Source of the DNA: Adhaeribacter soli
Lineage (GTDB): Bacteria; Bacteroidota; Bacteroidia; Cytophagales; Hymenobacteraceae
Length of the DNA: 64,000 nucleotides
Direction of reading: 5' to 3'
Assembly: GCF_008727925.1 (NCBI RefSeq)
Contig: NZ_VTWT01000006.1
Location: 124,001-188,000, forward strand
This document shows, one piece after another, positions 48,830-57,954 of this stretch. The stretch's first letter is position 1, and each line of letters opens with the position of its first letter. The notes below the pieces were generated by a model that saw only the letters and a program-made list of their open reading frames with translations, was not told the origin of the DNA and ran no database searches. The translations under genes and the position numbers were made by a program.

Positions 48830-49282
48830 TTAGCTTTTCAAAATCTGGGCGGCGTGTTTTTTCGTATCCACCTTCGTGATGATCTCTTCTATTTTGCCGT
48901 TTTCGTCTATTATAAAGGTGTAGCGCATGGTGCCCATGTATTTGCGGCCGTACATGCTTTTTTCCTGCCACACGTCGTACGCTTCCACTACGCTGTGGTC
49001 CGTGTCGGCCAGCAGCGGGAAGGGGAGGTCGTATTTCTCGATAAACTTCCGGTGCTTTTTCTCGTCGTCTACGCTTACGCCTAAAACCACGTAGCCCTGG
49101 TTCAGGAGTGCCTCGTAATTGTCGCGGAGGCTGCAGGCCTGGGCGGTGCAGCCGGGGGTATCGTCTTTCGGGTAAAAGTAAAGCACTACTTTCTTTCCCC
49201 GGAAATCGCTCAGCTTTATTTCGTTTCCGTTCTGATCTTTCGAGGTAAAATCCGGGGCAATATCACCAGGTTGTAAGGCCAT
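48830..49282 (-). CDS. bcp: Thioredoxin-dependent thiol peroxidase (Bcp/PrxQ)
   Basis: A 150-aa peroxiredoxin reducing peroxides through a cysteine pair: peroxidatic Cys in 'YPKDDTPGCTAQACSLRD' with the resolving Cys five residues later, as in alpha-type PrxQ. 'KHRKFIEKYDLPFPLLADTD' follows. I start at ATG 49282 ('MALQPGDIAPDF'), the standard position; the frame from 49315 adds a non-conserved Lys-rich stretch. A single gene with its own terminator. Confidence 0.94.
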   Translation of the reverse strand: MALQPGDIAPDFTSKDQNGNEIKLSDFRGKKVVLYFYPKDDTPGCTAQACSLRDNYEALLNQGYVVLGVSVDDEKKHRKFIEKYDLPFPLLADTDHSVVEAYDVWQEKSMYGRKYMGTMRYTFIIDENGKIEEIITKVDTKKHAAQILKS

Positions 49283-49350
49283 TATTTTTTTCTTTTCTGA
49301 AGATTTGAAAATCATTTTCTGATTTTCAAATCTTCAAATTTTCAAATGAA

Positions 49351-51246
49351 CTAGATCTTCGTTTTGTAAACGGCTTCGTTCCCCACGTTATCCTTCACCC
49401 GCAAAACCACTTCGCCCGACAAAGGTACTTTTTTATCCAGTTTTTCAGACCATAAAAGCGCTTTTTTATGTTCGTATTTCAGCAGCACGAATTTACCGTT
49501 CACTTCCAGGCGGTAAGAGGCAATGCCGGAAAGGTCGTCGCGCACCCGGAACGAAATTACATCTTTGTTTTTGGTCAGCAGTTTAACGGTTGGGGCGGAA
49601 GTGTCGGACAGGATCCGGAATTTACCCAGGTTTTTGGTGGTGGCCGTAATGGTATTGCCATCCCATTTTCCGCCTTCAAAGATCCGGCTTTTGCCGTAGC
49701 CCAGCGAGTAGACGGAAGCTTTACTCGGATCGGCCGGCATGGTAGTCGGTTTCAGGGTAATTTTAATGGGTTGGAAGAGCGGCGTGTACAAATCGTTTAC
49801 CGTAAAAATGTCTTTATCAACCGCGGTTTTCAGGTAAAGCGTATCGTAAAGGGAATTCTTGTTGAACACCAGGGCCACATTATTATCGGTATAACTCATT
49901 TCCTGGCCGGAAGGCACCAATTGTTTAAAGCCCGGTTTCAGGGAAACCCCACAAAAAACGAGCGAATCCGGGAAGCCGGCGCGCACATCATATAAATAAG
50001 TGGTACCGGCAGCCGTGGAATAACTTGGCAGTAAATTATACTTCAGCCGGCCCACAAACATTTCTACGTTGCGCACATGTTTCGCCGTATCGGCGGCCGT
50101 GATCTTCAGGATGTTTTCGGATAGTTCGTAATCGATTTGCGGTTTTTTAGGTTTCGGAAAAGCGATCTGCTGAAAAGCCGGTTTTCTGCCTGCAATGGTA
50201 AAGCGCAACACCGAGGCATTGTTGTAGGAATCTTTCAGGGTAAGGGCCACTTCGTACGTGCCGTTCGGCTTTATAATGAACCTTCCTTTTTGCACAGCAT
50301 TGTAAAGGGGCAGGTCGTTGCCATCGTCCAGGTAGCACTTTTCGAACGATTTTCCGGAGCGTTTCAGCGCAGCGTAATTAATGTGCCAGGAAACCTGCCG
50401 GCTTTTCTCCAGCGGAATACAATCTACGTAATGCTGGTAGATCGGCTTGCCGTTAATAGCCAGTTCCACCATCTGCACCCCGTTCTTATTCAGCGATTTA
50501 TCCAAACGGTCGAAGGCGTGTACTTCCAGGCCGATCACGCCGTGCGCATAAACCGTGTCTTTTAGTTTATAGTTATTGCCAACCTTTACCGGCGTAAACT
50601 CAAAGCGGCCGAACTGGTCGTTTACCCGGCCATCGATAGAAAGCGCCCTCAGGGCAACCGTGGTAATTTCGGGGGCAGTTTTGTCCTGAATTTCCGGGAA
50701 TTTGAATTTAAGCACATTGTATTGGTTATCTTTTTCGTCGCGGATCTCAAAGTGCAGGTGCGGGCCGCCGGAGCCGCCGGTATTGCCGGAATACCCGATA
50801 ATATCGCCTTTCTTGAATTTGAAAATATCCTTTTCCGGTTTCAGGTCCAGTTCAAAGGTCTGGTTTTCATATTGTTTGCGCAACATGTAACTTTCCAGGG
50901 GGGCGGCAAATTTTTCAAGGTGGGCATATACCGTAACCAGGCCGTTCGGGTGGGTTAAATGAATAACGTTGCCGTAGCCGAAAGAAGAGGATTTGTACCG
51001 GGAAACATACCCATCCGCCGAAGCATAAACCGGCAAACCGGTCACGCCATCGGTCTTGATATCGATGCCGCCATGGAAGTGGCTCGGCCGGATCTCGCCC
51101 ATACTGCCGGAAAGGAAGTTCTGCTGCCCCGGCTTAATCGGGAACAGGAAATAATCTAGCGGCACATCGGCCGGAATCTGGGCAAAAGCAGCAAAAACGG
51201 TACTAAAAAACGCCAGAAAAGCAGAACCAAACTTAAAAAACTTCAA
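49351..51246 (-). CDS. M23-family (LytM) peptidase
   Basis: A 631-aa exported zinc peptidase. A signal peptide ('FKFGSAFLAFFSTVFAAFA') follows a TTG start at 51246. The M23 domain lies in the first 190 residues: 'HFHGGIDIKTDGVTGLPV' (first His/Asp), 'YVSRYKSSSFGYGNVIHLTH', 'TVYAHLEKF' and 'GGPHLHFEIRD' (H-x-H). About 440 residues of beta-rich domains follow. It probably trims peptidoglycan or acts as a surface or gliding-related enzyme. All zinc ligands are present. Confidence 0.85.
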   Translation of the reverse strand: MKFFKFGSAFLAFFSTVFAAFAQIPADVPLDYFLFPIKPGQQNFLSGSMGEIRPSHFHGGIDIKTDGVTGLPVYASADGYVSRYKSSSFGYGNVIHLTHPNGLVTVYAHLEKFAAPLESYMLRKQYENQTFELDLKPEKDIFKFKKGDIIGYSGNTGGSGGPHLHFEIRDEKDNQYNVLKFKFPEIQDKTAPEITTVALRALSIDGRVNDQFGRFEFTPVKVGNNYKLKDTVYAHGVIGLEVHAFDRLDKSLNKNGVQMVELAINGKPIYQHYVDCIPLEKSRQVSWHINYAALKRSGKSFEKCYLDDGNDLPLYNAVQKGRFIIKPNGTYEVALTLKDSYNNASVLRFTIAGRKPAFQQIAFPKPKKPQIDYELSENILKITAADTAKHVRNVEMFVGRLKYNLLPSYSTAAGTTYLYDVRAGFPDSLVFCGVSLKPGFKQLVPSGQEMSYTDNNVALVFNKNSLYDTLYLKTAVDKDIFTVNDLYTPLFQPIKITLKPTTMPADPSKASVYSLGYGKSRIFEGGKWDGNTITATTKNLGKFRILSDTSAPTVKLLTKNKDVISFRVRDDLSGIASYRLEVNGKFVLLKYEHKKALLWSEKLDKKVPLSGEVVLRVKDNVGNEAVYKTKI

Positions 51247-51513
51247 AATAGTGATTTAATATGCTAATGTGAAAATTGTGTTAATGTGCTAATTCTTAAT
51301 GTGCTAAGATGCTGAGGTGTTAATTTGTAAATGCATAAATGTATAAATAGTAGAGGGTGATGCTTACTTTGAAATTGGCAAGTGAAGAATGAAAGTAAAT
51401 TTCATATGCAGAAATCTAATCCAATTTTCTTTCCTTTAATTCATTCAGCATTAATAAATTACCACCTTACCAAATTAAGCATTAGCACATTAACACATCA
51501 GCACATTAACCCA

Positions 51514-52125
51514 TTATTTTATTTCAAAATCGAGCATCTTTTCATCTTCAATGAAACCTTCCAGACGGTCGCCGATTTGTACGGGGCCAACGCCGGCGGG
51601 GGTTCCGGTAAAAATGATGTCGCCTTTTTTCAGGGTGATGTATTTAGAAATGAACGCAATAATGTCGGCAAACGTGTGCAGCATCATGCCGGAATTTCCC
51701 TGTTGCCGTACCTGTCCGTTTACTTTTAAGCTGAAATTGATAGCGTTCTGGTCCGGAAAGTCGGAGAGGGGCTTGAATTCTGAAACCGGGGCCGAACCGT
51801 TAAACTCTTTGGCCAGCGTCCAGGGCAATCCTTTGGCCTTGGCCTTGGCCTGCAGGTCACGGGCGGTAAAATCCACGCCTAAACCAATGCCATCGTAGTA
51901 ATTTTGGGCAAACCTGGGCTGAATGTTTTTGCCTTCTTTAGAGATCCGGAGGATGAGTTCTATTTCATGGTGAATGTCCTGGGAAAAGTCCGGAAAGTAG
52001 AAAGGCGCATTCTGGCGGAGCAAAGCCGTATCGGGCTTGCTGAAAATTACCGGTTCGTCGGGCGTTTCGTTTTTTAGTTCGGCTATATGTTCGGCGTAAT
52101 TGCGGCCAATGCAGAGTATTTTCAT
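51514..52125 (-). CDS. Fumarylacetoacetate hydrolase-family protein
   Basis: A 203-aa FAH-fold enzyme (acylpyruvase / hydratase-decarboxylase group): 'CIGRNYAEHIAELKNE', metal-binding 'IHHEIELILRISKE', 'GIGLGVDFTARDLQ', 'WTLAKEFNGSAPVSEF' and 'GDIIFTGTPAGVGPVQIGD'. It begins at ATG 52125 ('MKILCIGRNY'). The flank at 51250-51510 is a low-complexity GTTAATGTGCTAA-type tract. The substrate is a small 2-oxoacid, not definable here. Confidence 0.9.
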   Translation of the reverse strand: MKILCIGRNYAEHIAELKNETPDEPVIFSKPDTALLRQNAPFYFPDFSQDIHHEIELILRISKEGKNIQPRFAQNYYDGIGLGVDFTARDLQAKAKAKGLPWTLAKEFNGSAPVSEFKPLSDFPDQNAINFSLKVNGQVRQQGNSGMMLHTFADIIAFISKYITLKKGDIIFTGTPAGVGPVQIGDRLEGFIEDEKMLDFEIK

Positions 52126-52403
52126 AAGGATCGGTATTCTTCCTTCAAAATTAAAACAAAAACAGCACAATGGCAGGGTTTCGGCAAAGTCTTTGGTAGT
52201 AATTATTACCCTGCCCGGCAGCGGAATTTCAGGTTTATCGTAAACATTTTATATAGCGGAAAGCGTATAGGGTGAAAACCTGAAGGAGAGCCTGTTTAAA
52301 CTTCTTTTTTTATGCTATTAAAACGAAATTTAAACAGGTTCTTGCCTGACTTTCAGCCGGGTGGGAAATGATTTTTTATTTAAGCGACTAAAGTTTTAAA
52401 ATT

Positions 52404-53198
52404 ATGTTGAAAAGAATTTTTCTGGCTTGTGGCTTATTCGTTGCCGTGAGTTGTTCTACCGTTCCGGTAACCGGGCGCAAGCAGCTTGATATTGTTCCTG
52501 ATTCGCAAATGCTTTCCATGAGCTTTTCCGAATACGATAACTTCATGAAAACGCACCGCCTTTCTACCGATGCTGCGAACACAGCCATGGTAAAAAGGGT
52601 AGGGCAGCGCATTCAGCAGGCCGTGGAAACGTATATGGCCCAGAATAACCTGAGTAGCCAGCTTTCCGGTTTTCAATGGGAATTTAACCTGGTAGAAGAT
52701 AAAACCCCGAATGCCTGGTGTATGCCCGGTGGTAAAGTGGTGATTTACACCGGAATCCTGCCGCTTACCCAAAACGAGACCGGTTTAGCAGTAGTAATGG
52801 GCCACGAAATTGCCCACGCCATTGCCAAGCACGGGAACGAGCGCATGAGCCAGGGATTGGTGCAGCAATTAGGCGGCGTGGCCCTGGATGTAGCTTTGGC
52901 TAACCGTCCGGCCGAAACCCGGAATATTTTCCTTACCTCTTATGGGGTAGGTTCGCAACTGGGCTTGCTGAAATACGGCCGGACCCAGGAATCGGAAGCA
53001 GACCGATTAGGCCTGATCTTTATGGCGATGGCCGGTTACGACCCGCAACAGGCTATTCCGTTCTGGGAACGCATGGCAGCGAAAAGCGGCGGCCAGGCTC
53101 CTCCGGAATTCCTGTCTACGCACCCTTCCGACGAAACCCGCATCCGGGATTTACGCCGCCTGATGCCGGAAGCGATGAAATATTACAAACCAAGATAA
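52404..53198 (+). CDS. M48-family lipoprotein metalloprotease
   Basis: A 264-aa lipoprotein zinc protease. A lipobox ('LFVAVSCST') puts it in the periplasm or inner leaflet. The catalytic 'VVMGHEIAHAIAKHG' (HExxH) and the downstream Glu in 'QESEADRLGLIFM' complete the M48 site. The end 'EFLSTHPSDETRIRDLRR' is the usual C-terminal signature of BepA/LoiP-like proteases. It is upstream of another small lipoprotein, 16 bp away. Probable outer-membrane protein quality control. Confidence 0.92.
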   Translation: MLKRIFLACGLFVAVSCSTVPVTGRKQLDIVPDSQMLSMSFSEYDNFMKTHRLSTDAANTAMVKRVGQRIQQAVETYMAQNNLSSQLSGFQWEFNLVEDKTPNAWCMPGGKVVIYTGILPLTQNETGLAVVMGHEIAHAIAKHGNERMSQGLVQQLGGVALDVALANRPAETRNIFLTSYGVGSQLGLLKYGRTQESEADRLGLIFMAMAGYDPQQAIPFWERMAAKSGGQAPPEFLSTHPSDETRIRDLRRLMPEAMKYYKPR

Positions 53199-53214
53199 AG
53201 GGTAGCCGAACAAC

Positions 53215-53754
53215 ATGAAAAAATATGGATTAATGGCAGTGTTGCTGGCAGGATTAGGTTTTGCCTGCCAACGGGAAGGGAATTTTCCGGAAGTAACCAA
53301 TATGCCGGTGGAACAAAGCGAGAGCGGCGAGAAAAAGCCGATTGCCGCGGGAATACTACTTGGCCAGATGATCTTCGACAGCGTGGCCTATGAAGTGCCG
53401 CAGGAAAAAATGCTGCAACCCTTTATCAAGGAATTCGGCGACGGCACCGTGGTAGATGTTGCCATGATTAAGCGGGTACAGGCCACTAAAAAAGACAAAC
53501 CTTATTACTATGTAGTCGGGATCGGGCAGAAAAACGGCGATTTCCGGATGATGGCTTTGGAATTATACGCCTCCGAAGACAACAGCCTGTACGTTACTTC
53601 CAAATCACGCAAATACATTTCTACCAGCAACGACTGCGATTTCTGCATGTTTACTTACGATAAAAACGTAATTACGGGCGCTGAATGCCAGAGCCGCGAT
53701 GCAACCACCGAGTGTACGTACGCCGTAGAAGAAAGCAACACTTTTATGCGTTAA
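53215..53754 (+). CDS. Hypothetical lipoprotein
   Basis: A 179-aa lipoprotein: 'MKKYGLMAVLLAGLGFACQ' gives the lipobox with Cys18. The mature part has no domain I recognise; it has a Cys-containing segment near the C-terminus ('SNDCDFCMFTYDKN', 'TGAECQSRDATTECTY') that may form disulfides. It starts 16 bp after the M48 protease, so they are co-transcribed and may work together. Confidence 0.75.
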   Translation: MKKYGLMAVLLAGLGFACQREGNFPEVTNMPVEQSESGEKKPIAAGILLGQMIFDSVAYEVPQEKMLQPFIKEFGDGTVVDVAMIKRVQATKKDKPYYYVVGIGQKNGDFRMMALELYASEDNSLYVTSKSRKYISTSNDCDFCMFTYDKNVITGAECQSRDATTECTYAVEESNTFMR

Positions 53755-53759
53755 TTTTT

Positions 53760-53840
53760 ATGTGGAAGAAACTGATCTTAACGGCGCTGGTAATTCTGGC
53801 TGCAACCGTTACCACCGATAAACGCCAAAAGAAAAAGTAA
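53760..53840 (+). CDS. Very small membrane peptide (26 aa)
   Basis: An ATG five bases after the lipoprotein stop opens a 26-codon frame: one hydrophobic helix (Leu/Ile/Ala/Val-rich) and a basic Lys/Arg tail. It ends 22 bp before a terminator, so it fits within the operon. Too short for homology arguments; the position makes it a candidate. Confidence 0.35.
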   Translation: MWKKLILTALVILAATVTTDKRQKKK

Positions 53841-53861
53841 GGATACCATTTTGTCCAGATC

Positions 53862-53892
53862 AAAAAGCCTGACGATTTTCGCCAGGCTTTTT
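53862..53892 (+). terminator. Terminator of the M48-lipoprotein operon
   Basis: Arms AAAAAGCCTG (53862-53871) and CAGGCTTTTT (53883-53892) with an 11-nt loop. Confidence 0.85.
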
Positions 53893-54078
53893 GATTCATG
53901 GAGCTTTATGTTTCAGCAGAAAATTCTAAGGAAGTTGCAGAATAAGAATAACCGCATAACTTTAAAGGTGAATTATTGTGTAGATTTTCTGAATTATACG
54001 TTTTCACATATTTGATCTTGATACTAATATCCAGATGCCAATATCCTGAAATTATTTACCAACGGAATTCAAGTATGC

Positions 54079-54726
54079 TTACAAAGGACCGGTGTAATAC
54101 GTAAGGCTCACCAGGTACTTTTTATTCGGAAGTTTTTTCACCCGATTCAGGGTTAGCACAGAAGGAATTTCGCCTTCCTCGAACGGTACTTCTTCTCCAA
54201 AATCGAACCGGACAGTTTTCTGAAGCAGGTTTTCCAGCGTTCTGGTGCCGGCCGAAATAGCAATAGGCGATTTTATTCCTTTCTGAGCTTCCTTCATAAG
54301 TTTTACGCTGTTTTCCGCCCATAAATACGCATCGGCCGTATCGCCCTTGAACCGGGAAGTTTCAAATTCAAAGGTAAGCACATACGATTCGCAACCTTCA
54401 TTCCGGATAAGCAGGCGGTCGCCGGTGGGTAGGTTTACCGTTTCGGTGCCGGTAATTTTATCTTCATTTAACCGGAAAGTTGAATTTGGGAAAATCTTCT
54501 TATCTACCACAGGTTCTGCTGGTCCCCGTACGCAATCCGATTCCGTATCGCTGCCTTCGGAAGCAGGTGCTTGTACCGAAGCTGAAACCGCGCCGCTGCC
54601 TTGCGCAGCAGAAACCACCGTAGCCGGACTTTTCAGACCTTCCTTCTCTTTCATGGGCTGCTCCGGCCGGCAGCCGCCAAATAAAACCATAAACAACAAC
54701 GCGGGGAAGCAAATACCTTTTTTCAT
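54079..54726 (-). CDS. Hypothetical lipoprotein
   Basis: A 215-aa exported protein with lipobox 'LFMVLFGGCRP', a Ser/Ala/Glu-rich linker and a soluble domain with three strands ('CESYVLTFEFET', 'SVLTNR'-like and 'KYLVSLTYYTGP'). I recognise no family. It is isolated: 238 bp from the previous terminator and 496 bp from the next gene. Confidence 0.65.
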   Translation of the reverse strand: MKKGICFPALLFMVLFGGCRPEQPMKEKEGLKSPATVVSAAQGSGAVSASVQAPASEGSDTESDCVRGPAEPVVDKKIFPNSTFRLNEDKITGTETVNLPTGDRLLIRNEGCESYVLTFEFETSRFKGDTADAYLWAENSVKLMKEAQKGIKSPIAISAGTRTLENLLQKTVRFDFGEEVPFEEGEIPSVLTLNRVKKLPNKKYLVSLTYYTGPL

Positions 54727-55222
54727 AGTTCCTTAATGTGCAATTTCCATTTTCAGAATTCCAGGTTAGAAAACTAATTAAAAGGTGAAAAGTTACCAAA
54801 TGCTGATTCCGAACCTGACAGCGCAAGGAGAATACAAGCTGAGTGTCGAAGCAATCGCGGATAAGTTTGCTGGAAGGCAGGGCAACTATTATTTTTCAGA
54901 TATTTAGAGATCTGCTGACAAAGCGAATAGTGTAGAGAAAAATCCGTTTTACTTAAAAGGTTAATAACCCTGAATTCATTAGCAGTTCCAGCCTATAGTC
55001 GGTCATCTCGACGCCAGGAGAGATCTCCGGAATAAGGAAGAAGGGAAGAATAAAAGGTAGTACCAACCTGATGGGATCTCTCACTCCGTTCGAGATGACC
55101 GGATAAAATATACTAAAAAATAGAAAACGAAATTACTGGAACAGGACCGCCCTCAAAAAACAGTACCGCTTCAGCCTAAAAAAGTACTCAAAGCTAACTG
55201 TTTCATACTCAAGGCAAAGAAA
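54727..55222. other. Intergenic with a full palindromic element
   Basis: 496 bp upstream of the lipoprotein gene and downstream of the exonuclease gene. The middle holds a palindromic element (55002-55100, separate entry). The remainder shows no ORF or RNA. Confidence 0.6.
55002..55100. repeat. Palindromic intergenic element (copy 2)
   Basis: Inverted arms: GTCATCTCGACGCCAGGAG at 55003-55021 (extending to 55027) and GGGATCTCTCACTCC...CGAGATGACC at 55073-55100. The interior 'TACCAACCTGATGGGATC' matches that of the element at 45665-45762. A dispersed family of palindromic units is likely. Confidence 0.75.
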
Positions 55223-56035
55223 CTACGCTTTAAACATCGTAACCCCGCGGAGCTTGATCTTCGTGAGAACCTTTTTAGTATAAAGCGGAAATTCCCCTTT
55301 CATCATCCAGTCGTAATAACTCGGTTCTTTGGCCAGTACCTGTTCCACCGGCACATTCTTATGCTTTCCGAAATTGAAAACCTCCTGCCCTGCATTATTA
55401 TAGACAATTCTACCGGAAAGGTCGGCCGTATTCTGAGCTGTGAATTTATGAAGCTGCAGCATGTCGTTGCACACCGGGAAAACCTCCTTCATATCCGCCG
55501 ACACCATCGATACATTTTCGTAGCGGAGGATCTGGGCTTTCAGGATCTCGTAGGTGGCCACCGTATCTGCTTCGGCGCTGTGCGCATCGGTCAGGTGCTT
55601 GTCGCAGTAAAATTTATAGGCAGCCGAAAGCGTGCGCTGCTCCATCTGGTGAAAAATGCGGCACACATCTACAATGGCGCGGTTGGTGATATCGAATTCA
55701 ATGTCGCAACGCAGAAACTCTTCCGCCAGTAACGGAATATCGAACTTCAGCAAATTATAACCACCCAGATCACAGCCCTGTAAAAAGTCGTGAAGGTTTC
55801 TGGCCACCTTTGCAAACGTCGGGCAATCCTTCACATCGTCGTCATAGATCTTATGGATCATGCTCGACTCCAGCGGAATAGGAATGGTCGGATTTATTTT
55901 CCGCGTCTTCAGAATTTCTTCCCCGTCCGGCATCACCTTCAAAACACTGATCTCCACAATGCGGTCCTTGCAAATATCGGTACCGGTGGTTTCTAAATCG
56001 AAAAATACGATCGGCTTTCTCAGGTTCAGCTTCAT
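55223..56035 (-). CDS. 3'-5' exonuclease (DnaQ/epsilon-like)
   Basis: A 270-aa DEDD exonuclease: Exo I 'VFFDLETTGTDICKDRIVEI', Exo II 'GGYNLLKFDIPLLAEEF', Exo III 'AHSAEADTVATYEIL', i.e. four carboxylates with the His of the DEDDh type. The C-terminal 90 residues ('FNFGKHKNVPVEQVL', 'YYDWMMKGEF') are a frequent extension in Bacteroidota exonucleases. It probably trims DNA or proofreads; it is separate from DNA polymerase III genes here. Confidence 0.88.
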   Translation of the reverse strand: MKLNLRKPIVFFDLETTGTDICKDRIVEISVLKVMPDGEEILKTRKINPTIPIPLESSMIHKIYDDDVKDCPTFAKVARNLHDFLQGCDLGGYNLLKFDIPLLAEEFLRCDIEFDITNRAIVDVCRIFHQMEQRTLSAAYKFYCDKHLTDAHSAEADTVATYEILKAQILRYENVSMVSADMKEVFPVCNDMLQLHKFTAQNTADLSGRIVYNNAGQEVFNFGKHKNVPVEQVLAKEPSYYDWMMKGEFPLYTKKVLTKIKLRGVTMFKA

Positions 56036-56131
56036 TTTTTAGTGATTAGTGATTAATGAATAGTGATTAGTTATTCGGAAAAATGGTATTGAAAACGGGC
56101 AAAAAGTCAGGTTGTGAATTTTAAAAATGTT

Positions 56132-56255
56132 GGTCATCCCGAGCACAAGTGAGTGCGAGGAAGCGCGAAACTTGCGAGCTTCGCTCTGAGGGAACTTATG
56201 GGACCACATATCTGATAATGGCTTGATAAGTTTCCTCGACGTAGCTCGGAATGAC
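56132..56255. repeat. Palindromic intergenic element, divergent relative
   Basis: GGTCATCCCGAGCACAAGTG (56132-56151) faces TTTCCTCGACGTAGCTCGGA...TGAC (56231-56255). It shares the GTCAT(T/C)...GA(A/C) ends with the 45665 and 55002 elements but has a different interior. Intergenic. Confidence 0.6.
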
Positions 56256-56307
56256 TTCCAAGAAAAAAAGCTCCCCTCCTTAATAAGGAGGGGCCGGGGG
56301 TGGTTGT

Positions 56308-57681
56308 TTACAAAACCTTTTCCGCCAGCTGCTTAAAATCCAGATTATCGTAATTCCCCGAACTCATTAAAAGCAGGTTTTTATGGTTCCAGTTCTGCTC
56401 TTCCACAAACTCCTGTAAGGCCTTGCTGTCAGTAAAAACCCTTACTTCCTGGTTTTTAAAAGCAGCTTTTATCTGGTTGTCATCCAGCATTTCCATCCGC
56501 TTATGTTCCACCGTTTTCGGGTTGAAATACACCACCGGTACATCTGCTGCATTCAGGGCCCCGGCGTATTGCGGTAAAAACGCTTTGTTCAGGCTGCTGA
56601 AGGTATGCAATTCCAGACAAGCAACCAAAGTCCTTTCCGGGAATTGCTTTTTCAGGGCTTCCGTAGTGGCTTTCACTTTGGAAGGCGCATGCGCAAAGTC
56701 GCGGTATATTACGGTACTGCTGTTTTCGCCCAGCTTTTCCAGTCGTTTGGCGGCGCCTTTAAAAGTTGCCAGCGCCTCATAAAAGGCCGCCCCTTTAATG
56801 CCGATCAGTTTACAAACCTCTTTCGCCGCACTAATGTTTCGGAGGTTATGCTCGCCAAATACCTGAATTTCCACCGGATCTTTCTTCGTGATCAGGTACG
56901 TTTTGCCGTTTTTGATCTTGTGCTCGTGCACCGTGTAACCGATAAACTTCACATCGTCGTTGCGCGGCACGCAAACGTGGGCCACCTGCTCGTCGTCCTG
57001 GTTGTAGATCATCACGCCGGCTTTCGGGGTCATGTCGGCAAAAATGCGGAACTGCTCGCGGTACATTTCCTCGTCCGGAAACACGTTTATATGGTCCCAT
57101 GAAATGCCGGAAATTACCCCGATGTGATGGTGGTATAAATGGAATTTCGGTACCCGCTGAATAGGAGAGGAGAGGTATTCGTCGCCTTCAATAATAATGA
57201 TCGGCGCATCTTCCGTCAGCTTCACCATGTTCCTGAAACCTTCCAGCTGGGCGCCTACCGCGTAATCGAACTTCCGGTTGTGGAATTGCAGCACGTGCAT
57301 GATCATGCTGGTAATGGAAGTTTTGCCGTGGCTGCCGCCAATTACAATGCGCTGTTTGTTTTTGCTTTGCTCGTAAATAAATTCCGGAAACGAATATACC
57401 GGGATCCCTAGCTCCTGAGCTTTCAGCAGTTCCGGATTATCGGCCCGCGCATGCATCCCTACAATTACCGCATCCAGATCGGCAGTGATTTTTTCCGGGA
57501 ACCAGCCTTCCTTTTCCGGAAGCAAACCGGCGGCTGCCAGGCGGCCTTTGGCCGGTTCAAAAATTTCATCGTCGGAGCCGGTAACGTGCAAGCCCTTTTC
57601 TGCCAGCGCCAACGCCAGATTGTGCATAATGCTGCCGCCGGTGGCAATTAAATGAATGCGTTTATAATCGTTTGAAAGCAT
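56308..57681 (-). CDS. mpl: Mur ligase family, Mpl-like (UDP-MurNAc-tripeptide ligase)
   Basis: A 457-aa cell wall recycling ligase. N-terminal Rossmann-type 'IHLIATGGSIMHNLALAL', ATP-binding 'IVIGGSHGKTSITSMIM', the family motif 'IIIEGDEYLSS' and 'HHHIGVISGISWDHINVF'. The C-terminal domain has 'YRDFAHAPSKVKATTEAL'. Mpl attaches recycled L-Ala-gamma-D-Glu-meso-DAP to UDP-MurNAc. The length is normal. It is followed by low-complexity DNA and a palindromic element; the dnaB gene is divergent to it. Confidence 0.9.
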   Translation of the reverse strand: MLSNDYKRIHLIATGGSIMHNLALALAEKGLHVTGSDDEIFEPAKGRLAAAGLLPEKEGWFPEKITADLDAVIVGMHARADNPELLKAQELGIPVYSFPEFIYEQSKNKQRIVIGGSHGKTSITSMIMHVLQFHNRKFDYAVGAQLEGFRNMVKLTEDAPIIIIEGDEYLSSPIQRVPKFHLYHHHIGVISGISWDHINVFPDEEMYREQFRIFADMTPKAGVMIYNQDDEQVAHVCVPRNDDVKFIGYTVHEHKIKNGKTYLITKKDPVEIQVFGEHNLRNISAAKEVCKLIGIKGAAFYEALATFKGAAKRLEKLGENSSTVIYRDFAHAPSKVKATTEALKKQFPERTLVACLELHTFSSLNKAFLPQYAGALNAADVPVVYFNPKTVEHKRMEMLDDNQIKAAFKNQEVRVFTDSKALQEFVEEQNWNHKNLLLMSSGNYDNLDFKQLAEKVL

Positions 57682-57896
57682 AAAAAAGCAAAGTAGGAAA
57701 GCAAAAGTACGAAAATAAACTTCTTCACATATCCCCGGTTTTATTTTTGAATTTAAAAAAAGCTACTCCTAACCTGGCTTCTCAAATATAGCAAAAATGG
57801 TATGATTTTAACCGGAAAAACTATTCATTCCCATCTGCTTTAGTCGATGGATTTTAATTTGCTGGCTTTCAGGAAAGTGGACTTTTTGTGAACAAC

Positions 57897-57932
57897 TTGT
57901 TTATTATTTCGCCGGTTTTTGCTGTAGATTTG
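57897..57932 (+). promoter_or_regulatory. Promoter of dnaB
   Basis: -7 element TAGATTTG (57925-57932) fits the Bacteroidota consensus TAnnTTTG; a TTG at 57897-57899 is a possible -33 partner with a slightly long spacer. Transcription would start about 57939, beyond the TTG at 57934, so the dnaB start is more likely the ATG at 57955. Confidence 0.5.
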
Positions 57933-57954
57933 TTTGAATTTGGACGAAAAGGCT

